Assembly (NCBI GenBank): GCA_002336035.1
Contig: DDED01000097.1
Coordinates: 714-8,511 of the forward strand
Length of the DNA: 7,798 nt
Origin: Cellvibrionales bacterium UBA1963
Lineage (GTDB): Bacteria > Pseudomonadota > Gammaproteobacteria > Pseudomonadales > UBA7434
Direction of reading: 5' to 3'
Below are positions 1 through 6,119 of this stretch, in pieces; the first letter of the stretch is position 1; every line of letters starts with the position of its first letter. The position numbers and the translations under genes were made by a program. The notes beneath the pieces are model-generated. The model had not been told where the DNA came from and did not search any database. It saw only the letters and a list, made by a program, of their open reading frames with translations.

Positions 1-1380
1 CCTGTCATTAATGGCTCGGCCGGTTCAGGCGGTTCCGAACTAGCAGCTATTCTTTCGATCGATCAAGATCATATCGAGATAAGTCATTTAACCATTCGCA
101 ATTTTCGTAAACAGACTAAAGCGAATATTTCTGACATGGATGCTTATGGCGTTTTGGTCAAGAATACGGGTAAGCGAATATTATCTGGGTTTAATTTCCA
201 TCATTTAACGGTAGAAGAAATTTATCCCATTAGAGCGAGAAGTTCGTTCAATAAGACATCAGTGACAGGTATTCGCTTTGAAACGAAACCTGGAAAAGAC
301 AAAGCTTTAGCGGTAAATACCCGTGACATTTATATTCATGATAATTTTATTCGACACACAGCACGGTTTGGTATTGCCTTACGCCACCGTCCTTCTTGGG
401 TTGATGGCCTAACGGATACGATTCTCGATTACGATGTTAACGTGCGCATAACGAATAATCGTTGTGAAGATACTGGCGGCAGTTGTGTATTAATGAATGG
501 TATTTGGCAGGGTCTGTTAGAAGGTAATACTTTTATTCGATCTGGCGCAATGGTCGAACCCTCGCTATCAGTTAATCGAGGCAGTGGGGCATGGTTTTTT
601 AGAAGCAAACACATTGTTGCGCAATATAACCGAGCTTATAGTTCGCGAGGTCATAATGACTCTGCAGGTATGCATGTCGATTTTGGCAATGAGAATATTT
701 TAGTGCAATACAATTTCAGTCATGACAATGAAGGTTATGGCACTGAAATATTAGGAAAAAATAAAAACATCATTTGGCGCTATAATATAAGTATCGGTGA
801 TGGTACGCGAAGGGTTAATGTGGAGCGACCTGAGGGCGGGAAAAGTAATTTTCCTGGTAAGACAATTTTTGTCAGTGATTTTTCAGTACCGAAACGAATA
901 CAATCTCGTGAGATATTTATCTATAACAACACCTATTTAGTTACCTCAGGTTCAGACCCTTACATAGAATTTAATGGTGAGCAGGTCCAGTTGTTAAATA
1001 ACTTATTTGTGGTTGAAGCCGGTGCAAGCCTAGCTAAAAAACTCAATCTTTCTTGGCAACAAGGTAAAGCTTTGGATATGCGCGGCAATGCTTTTGTTGG
1101 CAATGTATCGCCCAATTTTATTCGTTTAGACACTCAACCTCTGCTGACTGAGTTGGCATTTAAAGGTAACACAACTGACCCTTCAAGTTTTGCCGTAGGT
1201 ATCGATTGGTTACAATCTTCTACCGCGGTGTCGCCCCTACAGCATCCGTCCTTTCCTGCCGCAGGCAAAGGTATTTTTAGTCATGTTAGTGTGGTGCCAA
1301 CTGCCGATTATTTTGGTAATGCTCTCGCATCGGAGCCGAATTTAGTAGGCGCAGGTTATCAGGCATCAGAGCCTCAATAG
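1..1380 (+). CDS. Right-handed parallel beta-helix protein, 5'-truncated by the window edge
   Basis: The frame is open from base 1 through the TAG at 1378-1380, so 459 residues are visible and the N-terminus is missing. The first ATG (136) is not a credible start: the 45 codons before it already read as beta-helix sequence (HIEISHLTIRNF). The body consists of short strands ending in Asn- or Asp-rich turns: IYIHDNF, VRITNNR, GLLEGNTF, ILVQYNFSHDNEGYG, IIWRYNIS, IFIYNNTY and VQLLNNLF. This is the usual ladder of Beta_helix/NosD-like proteins. The C-terminus (DYFGNALASEPNLVGAG) resembles the closing motif of many secreted beta-helix proteins. The most conserved-looking part is nt 673-741, with the polar cluster H-x-D-x-G-N-E-N and then SHDNEGYG. 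The fold is shared by polysaccharide lyases, glycosidases and epimerases, but I recognise no signature of PL6, GH28, GH82 or GH141, so substrate and reaction stay open. The sulfatase gene follows after 41 bases, which suggests co-transcription. Fold confidence is high and function confidence low. Confidence 0.85.
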   Translation, partial: PVINGSAGSGGSELAAILSIDQDHIEISHLTIRNFRKQTKANISDMDAYGVLVKNTGKRILSGFNFHHLTVEEIYPIRARSSFNKTSVTGIRFETKPGKDKALAVNTRDIYIHDNFIRHTARFGIALRHRPSWVDGLTDTILDYDVNVRITNNRCEDTGGSCVLMNGIWQGLLEGNTFIRSGAMVEPSLSVNRGSGAWFFRSKHIVAQYNRAYSSRGHNDSAGMHVDFGNENILVQYNFSHDNEGYGTEILGKNKNIIWRYNISIGDGTRRVNVERPEGGKSNFPGKTIFVSDFSVPKRIQSREIFIYNNTYLVTSGSDPYIEFNGEQVQLLNNLFVVEAGASLAKKLNLSWQQGKALDMRGNAFVGNVSPNFIRLDTQPLLTELAFKGNTTDPSSFAVGIDWLQSSTAVSPLQHPSFPAAGKGIFSHVSVVPTADYFGNALASEPNLVGAGYQASEPQ

Positions 1381-1406
1381 CTTCATAAATCGATTTTTTT
1401 ACTGTC

Positions 1407-1413
1407 AAAGGTG
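1407..1413 (+). promoter_or_regulatory. Ribosome binding site for the TTG-start sulfatase
   Basis: AAAGGTG lies 8 bases before TTG at 1422. It supports the TTG start because no in-frame ATG or GTG occurs between the preceding stop codon and the signal peptide. The GTG at 1411 is out of frame. Confidence 0.55.
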
Positions 1414-1421
1414 TTTTTATT

Positions 1422-2864
1422 TTGTTAATTATATTTCGTTTTATTATATCATTAAGTGTTTTTTGCTTAGCGAGTCAAACGGTATTTTCATCACCTAATT
1501 TTATTTTAGTACTAACCGATGATCACGGTTGGAGCAGTTTTTCGGCGCCAATGGATAAAAACCTTCCCGATGCTAAAAGCGATTACTACCAAACACCCAA
1601 TATGGATGCTCTACTCAATATGGGTATGCGTTTTACTAACGGTTATGCTGCTGCGCCCGTTTGTTCGCCGACGCGTTACAGTATTCAATTTGGTCAAACA
1701 CCGGCGCGACTACAACGCACTCGCGTACTAGGTAAAAATCGGGCGGATCATAACCAAATAGCGATACCTCAAGTGCTCAAAGCGATCGATCCAAGTTATC
1801 GTGCAGCGCATATCGGCAAGTGGCACATCGATGCTGACCCCGATCGCTATGGCTATGACCTACATGACGGCAACACGAAAAACAAAGAGGCCGGTTTTGA
1901 TAACAGTGATCGTTCACGTCAGTGGGACGGTTATGCCGAAGATGACCCCAAACGTGTTCATTCTATTACCGCCCGTGCAATAGAATTTATGCGTGATTCA
2001 GTTGATAAAGATCAGCCGTTCTTTTTGCAGTTGTCACACTATGCAGTGCATTCCAATATTGTGTATAGCGAGTCTTCATACGAGAATGTTGGCAAGCGAG
2101 AAAAGGGTAAGTTACATAATAATCAAGCTTATGCAGCCATGATTGAAGACCTCGATAATTCAATAGGAACCCTATTAGCCGCTTATGAGGCATTAGGATT
2201 AGCTGACAATACTTATATTATTTTTACCGCAGATAACGGCGGTATGCCAGTGTTGCCTATGCAGTTAAATCTTGGTCGTCCCTATAAGGCAGGGCTAAAT
2301 AGCCCGCTACTAAGGGGTAAATGGGACCTTACAGAAGGCGGTATTCGCGTACCATTTGCGATGGTGGGGCCTGAAATTACTCCTAACAGCCAAACCGACA
2401 CGCCGGTAGTCAGTTACGATTTATTGCCAACAGTGGCCGACTTAGCCGGATCAACAAAACCCCTTCCCAAGTCGCTCGATGGCGGCAGTTTTCGCGTATT
2501 ATTTAATGACCCAGATGCTATTGTTGAACGCCCTTTTGAAGGCTTAATTTTTCATTACCCACATTATAATCGCGTCGGCATGAATGAACCACATTCGGCT
2601 ATACGACTTGGCGATTATAAATTAATAGATTTTCCCGTCTCGAAACGACGCTTGCTGTTTAATCTCAAACATGATTTTGGCGAGTCAACTGACCTTTCAC
2701 AAATAGAGCCTGATGTTGCTAATAAGTTGTCACAACAGCTTAACCAATACTTAATCTCAGTAGATGCAGAGAAACCCCAAGACAGTGGTAGTTGGAGTCG
2801 AGCAGGTAAGAGCGGCAAAGCCAGAACCAAATTTTTTAAACGTTACCAAAGTGATTCTCAATAA
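1422..2864 (+). CDS. Secreted type I sulfatase (formylglycine-dependent, S1 family)
   Basis: This 480-residue arylsulfatase-superfamily enzyme hydrolyses sulfate esters, here probably on a sulfated polysaccharide or its oligosaccharides. Residues 1-23 form a Sec signal peptide with a hydrophobic core (LIIFRFIISLSVFCLA), placing it in the periplasm or outside. Visible family residues are D33 and D34 in LTDDHGW (metal site), C81 and R85 in CSPTR (C81 is the residue converted to formylglycine), K133 and H135 in GKWH, H206 and H210 in SHYAVH, D271 and N272 in DNGG (metal site), and K300 in LRGKWDLTEGG. None of the key residues is missing. SYDLLPTVADLAG at 331-343 is another family hallmark. The tail from about 450 is Ser-, Lys- and Arg-rich and probably lies outside the fold. 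Translation starts at TTG, supported by AAAGGTG upstream. The gene lies between the beta-helix and GH3 genes with gaps of 41 and 21 bases. The HYAVH and DNGG motifs recall subfamilies acting on galactose, fucose or hexosamine sulfates, but I cannot fix the S1 subfamily. Confidence 0.95.
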   Translation: MLIIFRFIISLSVFCLASQTVFSSPNFILVLTDDHGWSSFSAPMDKNLPDAKSDYYQTPNMDALLNMGMRFTNGYAAAPVCSPTRYSIQFGQTPARLQRTRVLGKNRADHNQIAIPQVLKAIDPSYRAAHIGKWHIDADPDRYGYDLHDGNTKNKEAGFDNSDRSRQWDGYAEDDPKRVHSITARAIEFMRDSVDKDQPFFLQLSHYAVHSNIVYSESSYENVGKREKGKLHNNQAYAAMIEDLDNSIGTLLAAYEALGLADNTYIIFTADNGGMPVLPMQLNLGRPYKAGLNSPLLRGKWDLTEGGIRVPFAMVGPEITPNSQTDTPVVSYDLLPTVADLAGSTKPLPKSLDGGSFRVLFNDPDAIVERPFEGLIFHYPHYNRVGMNEPHSAIRLGDYKLIDFPVSKRRLLFNLKHDFGESTDLSQIEPDVANKLSQQLNQYLISVDAEKPQDSGSWSRAGKSGKARTKFFKRYQSDSQ

Positions 2865-2885
2865 TATTGATACGGACCTATAAAC

Positions 2886-5186
2886 ATGAATAAGATCTTT
2901 TTTGCCGGCCTAGTATGCTCTTGCACGGCACTTACATCTGCCACTTCTTTAGCTGATTATAAAAACCCTCTTCTCAGTGCTGAAATGCGTGCCGAAGATT
3001 TATTGACAAGAATGACCCTAACTGAAAAAGTGGGGCAGATGTGTCAATACGTGGGTATTGAGCACATTAAAAAATCTGAAAAATATTTAACACTTGAAGA
3101 AATGCAATCTGGTGATGCTCATGGCATGTATCCGAACCTTCACTCTTCGAAAATGCCAGATTTAATAAGGCGTGGCGAAATTGGATCGTTTCTTCATGTT
3201 GTTGATCCAAAAGAAGCCAATCAATTACAGCAATACGCCAGTGAAAGTCGTATGGGTATTCCGCTTATTATTGGTATCGATGCCATACACGGCAATGGTT
3301 TGGTGAATGGCAGCACGATTTACCCCTCACCCTTAACCATGGCCAGCAGTTGGAATCTTGATTTAGTTAGACAAGCGAATATTGAAACAGCGATTGAAAT
3401 GCGTGCCAATGGTGCGCAGTGGACCTTTACACCGAACATTGATATCGCTCGTGATCCGCGTTGGGGTCGAGTGGGTGAGACCTTTGGCGAAGACACTTTT
3501 CTGGTCAGTGAAATGGGTGTCGCAGTGATTGAAGGCCTGCAGCAAGGTGATTTTATCGGTGACCAAAAAGTACTGGCTAACGCTAAACACTTTGTTGCTG
3601 GGGGTGAGCCTATTAACGGTCTCAATCTATCGCCTATGGATGTTTCTCTGCGCAGTTTGAAGCAGGACCATTTTCCGCCATTTAAACGCGCCGTTGATGC
3701 AGGTGTCTTTTCTTTTATGGCTGCCCATAATGAAGTGAATGGTGTACCTGCCCACGCTAACCGTTTTTTATTCACTGAAGTGCTACGAGAAGACTGGGGC
3801 TTTGAAGGATTTGTCGTCAGCGACTGGATGGATATCGAACGGCTTAATGGTTTGCATCGTGTTGCAGAAAACCAAACTGAGGCCGTCTATCAGGCAGTTG
3901 ATGCAGGCCTCGATATGCATATGCATGGGCCTAATTTTCTTAAGCCTCTAGTTAATCTGGTTAAACAGGGTCGTATTTCAGAAGCGCGCATCAACGCTGC
4001 AGTTAAACCCATTTTAATCGCGAAATTCCGTTTAGGTTTATTCGAGAAAGCGCAGGTAAATGCGGACGCTGCCAGCGATATTATGTTTAATGCTAATCAT
4101 CAACAGACAGCGTTAGAATTAGCGAGACAGGGGATTGTGTTACTTAAAAATGACCAATTATTACCCTTGGCTGCTGGTCAAAAGATATTTGTTACGGGCC
4201 CTAATGCGAATAACCATACCCTCATGGGTGACTGGGTTTTTAAGCAACCCGAAGAAAATATCATCACGGTTGTAGAAGGCTTAAAAGCCGTGGCTAAGCC
4301 TTCAACGAGTATTGATTATTTTGATTTGGGCGAACAGATTAAAACGCTTGATCCAAAATTATTTGTTGAAGCCGCAGAGCGCGCGAAAGCGGCCGATGTG
4401 GCTATTGTTGTCGTTGGAAGTAATGCCTTGCGTTATGACAGAAAAGGCAAGACTGCCGGTGAGAACGTTGCCCGTAGCACAATCAATTTATACGGTGAGC
4501 AATTAGCGCTAGTGCAAGCGATTCATGCGTCTGGCACACCGACGGTTGTGGTGTTAATTAATAGTCGCCCACTGGCAGAGCCTTGGTTGGTTGATAATGT
4601 GGATGCACTAATCGAAGCGTGGGAACCTGGCGCCTTAGGCGGCCAAGCACTGGCTGAGATTATTTTTGGTGAGGTTAACCCCAGTGGTAAATTGCCGATT
4701 ACGATTCCTCGCAGTGTGGGCCATCTACAAGCTATTTATAATCACAAACCATCAACTTATGTTCGTCGTTACGTTGATGCGCCAACTAAAAATCTTTATG
4801 AATTTGGTGATGGCCTCAGTTACACCGAATTCACATATAGTCGGCCAACTTTATCCGCTTCGCGTATCACTGAAGATGAATCTACTCGTTTATCGGTTAC
4901 CGTGACTAACAGTGGTGATCGTGCGGGTGATGAAGTTGTTCAGCTTTACATACGCGACAATGTTTCTCGGGTGACAAGACCGGTAAAAGAGTTAAAAGGG
5001 TTTCAGCGTATTCATTTGAAGGCCAAGCAGAGCCAAAAAATCACCTTTGATATTACACCCGATACCTTAGCTTATTATGATCTTGATATGAATTGGCGAG
5101 TCGAGCCTGGCACATTTACCTTAATGGTGGGTTCATCCTCGCGTAAAAGTGATCTGAAGAAAATCACACTGAAGGTTAAACCCTAA
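2886..5186 (+). CDS. Secreted glycoside hydrolase family 3 enzyme (beta-glucosidase/beta-xylosidase-like)
   Basis: This 766-residue protein has the full three-domain GH3 layout. Retaining GH3 enzymes release terminal beta-linked sugars. Residues 1-24 look like a Sec signal peptide ending SLA before DYKNP. The TIM-barrel spans roughly 30-385, with ARDPRWGRVGETFGED at 188-203, K234-H235, and GFVVSDW at 308-314, where D313 is the expected nucleophile. The alpha/beta sandwich covers roughly 405-640. There E526, in GENVAR, is the likely acid/base because it stands four residues before R530 as in many GH3 enzymes. YEFGDGLSYTEF (638-649) leads into a fibronectin-III-like domain (about 665-760) containing GDEVVQLYIRD. 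The usual GH3 motifs around KHF and AGxDM are altered (KHFVAGGEPINGLN, AAHNEVNGVPAHAN, AGLDMHMHGPNF), so it is probably not a standard cellobiase. The ATG lies 21 bases after the sulfatase stop and has only a weak ribosome site (CGGA near 2873), so translational coupling is plausible. It probably trims desulfated oligosaccharides in the periplasm. Substrate unknown. Confidence 0.95.
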   Translation: MNKIFFAGLVCSCTALTSATSLADYKNPLLSAEMRAEDLLTRMTLTEKVGQMCQYVGIEHIKKSEKYLTLEEMQSGDAHGMYPNLHSSKMPDLIRRGEIGSFLHVVDPKEANQLQQYASESRMGIPLIIGIDAIHGNGLVNGSTIYPSPLTMASSWNLDLVRQANIETAIEMRANGAQWTFTPNIDIARDPRWGRVGETFGEDTFLVSEMGVAVIEGLQQGDFIGDQKVLANAKHFVAGGEPINGLNLSPMDVSLRSLKQDHFPPFKRAVDAGVFSFMAAHNEVNGVPAHANRFLFTEVLREDWGFEGFVVSDWMDIERLNGLHRVAENQTEAVYQAVDAGLDMHMHGPNFLKPLVNLVKQGRISEARINAAVKPILIAKFRLGLFEKAQVNADAASDIMFNANHQQTALELARQGIVLLKNDQLLPLAAGQKIFVTGPNANNHTLMGDWVFKQPEENIITVVEGLKAVAKPSTSIDYFDLGEQIKTLDPKLFVEAAERAKAADVAIVVVGSNALRYDRKGKTAGENVARSTINLYGEQLALVQAIHASGTPTVVVLINSRPLAEPWLVDNVDALIEAWEPGALGGQALAEIIFGEVNPSGKLPITIPRSVGHLQAIYNHKPSTYVRRYVDAPTKNLYEFGDGLSYTEFTYSRPTLSASRITEDESTRLSVTVTNSGDRAGDEVVQLYIRDNVSRVTRPVKELKGFQRIHLKAKQSQKITFDITPDTLAYYDLDMNWRVEPGTFTLMVGSSSRKSDLKKITLKVKP

Positions 5187-5197
5187 AATCATTAAGA

Positions 5198-5216
5198 CCT
5201 ATCTCTTCACGATAGG
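5198..5216 (+). terminator. Stem-loop just after the GH3 gene (possible transcript end)
   Basis: CCTATC (5198-5203) pairs perfectly with GATAGG (5211-5216) around a 7-base loop, beginning 12 bases after the GH3 stop. No T-run follows, so it is not a canonical intrinsic terminator. It could be a 3'-end stabilising or processing hairpin. Confidence 0.3.
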
Positions 5217-5242
5217 CAAAGCACTTTTAGTGCATCCAGTTT

Positions 5243-5281
5243 GCGGTAAATGGCGAGTGATTAATTTAGGCCATTCACCGC
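5243..5281 (+). repeat. Imperfect inverted repeat (12-bp arms) downstream of GH3
   Basis: GCGGTAAATGGC (5243-5254) and GCCATTCACCGC (5270-5281) pair at 11 of 12 positions around a 15-base loop. A small GCAC/GTGC hairpin (5221-5233) lies just before it. It may be a transcript-end structure of the rightward operon or a short palindromic repeat element. No T-run follows. Confidence 0.45.
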
Positions 5282-5633
5282 TGGGTAACCTCCCATCGTG
5301 GTTTAGTGGCATGGCTGTCTGATCAGTCATTAACGTATCGCGAGAGGTCATTATTGTATTTGCATATTACTTAGATAGACTCTTTCGTTTATTGATTATG
5401 CGATCGACCAGGTCTTTTAGATCCGCGTTCATTTCTCTTAAATTGCTCGAGCATTAAAGTCGCTAAAATAATTCAATCGTGGTCTTTTAATAGTAAAGCA
5501 AAACGGCAAAACAAGGTGTTATGTTGCGCTTGACTGCTAGGCTTGATTTTATATTGATGAGAAACGGTGGCGGGGGTAAAGGTTGTACTTGTGCTTTAGT
5601 AGTGCTTACACATGAATGTTTGGGTAGTGATTG

Positions 5634-5666
5634 CGTAAGAGTGACTTAAATAAAGTCACTCTTACG
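5634..5666 (-). terminator. Perfect 14-bp stem-loop, probable bidirectional terminator
   Basis: CGTAAGAGTGACTT (5634-5647) and AAGTCACTCTTACG (5653-5666) are exact reverse complements around the 5-base loop AAATA. The structure begins 8 bases past the EF-hand stop on the minus strand and faces any read-through from the GH3 side. Stem strength and position fit a terminator, but neither strand has a clear T-run directly after the stem. It may therefore act through Rho or as a 3'-end protector. Confidence 0.55.
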
Positions 5667-5674
5667 GTTACATC

Positions 5675-6070
5675 TTAAAATCTTTTAGGCATTTCTTTTA
5701 ACGATAGAGAGCGACTTTTATTTTTATCGAGCCAGCGGAAGTTGCCAGCGATTAATTTAGCTACTTCTTCGCTGTTTAATTCAGCATCGTCATTAGCGTC
5801 CCATTTATTGAACTTTTTTCGAAGCGCATCTGTTCTAGCCATGGTCATATTGTTAGACCTTTTGACGAATTCTTTACGTGACCAGATGCCGTCTGAGTTG
5901 CGATCAAATTTAGCATATTGTGTTATGCGTAACTGGCTAAACTCTTCGATAGTGAGCTTTTTATTGCCATCATTGTCATAGTCGCGCCAATCAATTGGGC
6001 CTCCAGCAACAGTCAATGCTGAGGCTAGTAAAAAAGGTGCTACAGTGAGGGTAGTGAGTATTTTTCTCAT
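5675..6070 (-). CDS. Small exported EF-hand calcium-binding protein (four EF loops)
   Basis: The product has 131 residues. Residues 1-22 form a Sec signal peptide (core LTTLTVAPFLLASALTVA) with possible cleavage after ASA (18) or TVA (22). The mature part is almost entirely four EF-hand loops. Loop 1 is D32-D34-N36...E43. Loop 2 is D56-N58-D60-G61...E67. Loop 3 is D91-N93-D95...E102. Loop 4 is D115-N117-S119...E126. Each keeps acidic or Asn ligands at loop positions 1 and 3, a ligand at 5, a hydrophobic or aromatic residue at 8, and Glu at 12. Only loop 2 keeps the usual Gly at position 6; K37, A96 and R120 replace it in the others, so affinities may differ. A GGAG site lies 9 bases before the ATG. 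The gene follows the second sulfatase after 49 bases and is probably co-transcribed with it. It may buffer or supply calcium to the calcium-dependent sulfatase, or bind a partner outside the cytoplasm. Both roles are inference. Confidence 0.9.
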   Translation of the reverse strand: MRKILTTLTVAPFLLASALTVAGGPIDWRDYDNDGNKKLTIEEFSQLRITQYAKFDRNSDGIWSRKEFVKRSNNMTMARTDALRKKFNKWDANDDAELNSEEVAKLIAGNFRWLDKNKSRSLSLKEMPKRF

Positions 6071-6079
6071 CGTTTAAAT

Positions 6080-6083
6080 CTCC
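6080..6083 (-). promoter_or_regulatory. Ribosome binding site of the EF-hand gene
   Basis: GGAG on the minus strand stands 9 bases before the ATG (6068-6070). It fixes the start and shows that the gene has its own ribosome entry within the operon. Confidence 0.7.
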
Positions 6084-6119
6084 AATGCTAAGGTCTTTCA
6101 ATAGTTGATGGCGAAGTTG

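Larger units (their letters stand above)
5187..5674. other. Long non-coding gap between two convergent gene groups
   Basis: The 488 bases between the GH3 stop and the EF-hand gene stop contain no open frame that looks coding. The best ATG frame (5398-5457) gives only 19 residues. Present are several stem-loops (5198-5216, 5221-5233, 5243-5281, 5634-5666), a 10-bp palindrome TGCTCGAGCA at 5444-5453, and a 9-base direct repeat GGTCTTTTA at 5411-5419 and 5481-5489. No tRNA, insertion-sequence end or riboswitch was recognised. The length is generous for a convergent junction, so a small RNA or a decayed gene is possible but not shown. Confidence 0.7.

Noticed and set aside
136..138. ATG 136 as the true start of the beta-helix protein
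   Set aside because: The frame is open to base 1 and the preceding codons already encode beta-helix strands, no signal peptide follows the ATG, and no Shine-Dalgarno sequence precedes it.
1..1380. Assigning the beta-helix protein to GH141, GH82 or PL6
   Set aside because: The sequence patterns I associate with those families are not visible. The shared fold alone does not justify a family name.
1387..1400. AAATCGATTT plus a T-run between the beta-helix and sulfatase genes as a terminator
   Set aside because: The palindrome has no loop and so cannot form a useful hairpin. The T-run alone is not evidence of termination, and the short gap favours co-transcription.
2886..2924. A lipoprotein signal (Cys11 or Cys13) in the GH3 protein
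   Set aside because: The residues before the cysteines (GLV-C, VCS-C) do not fit the lipobox well, and a normal cleavage site at SLA/DYK is available.
3320..3775. A 151-codon open frame on the minus strand inside the GH3 gene
   Set aside because: It is wholly antisense to a GH3 frame with intact domains. Its translation is rich in Ser, Thr, Pro and Arg with no recognisable domain, as expected of a shadow frame.
5411..5489. The repeated GGTCTTTTA (5411-5419, 5481-5489) as a CRISPR or attachment-site remnant
   Set aside because: There are only two short AT-biased copies, 70 bases apart, with no further copies, integrase or spacer pattern nearby.
5742..5981. A 79-codon plus-strand frame opposite the EF-hand gene
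   Set aside because: It is the antisense of the EF-hand coding sequence, has no ribosome site, and its hydrophobic Leu/Ser-rich product is explained by reverse-complemented codons.
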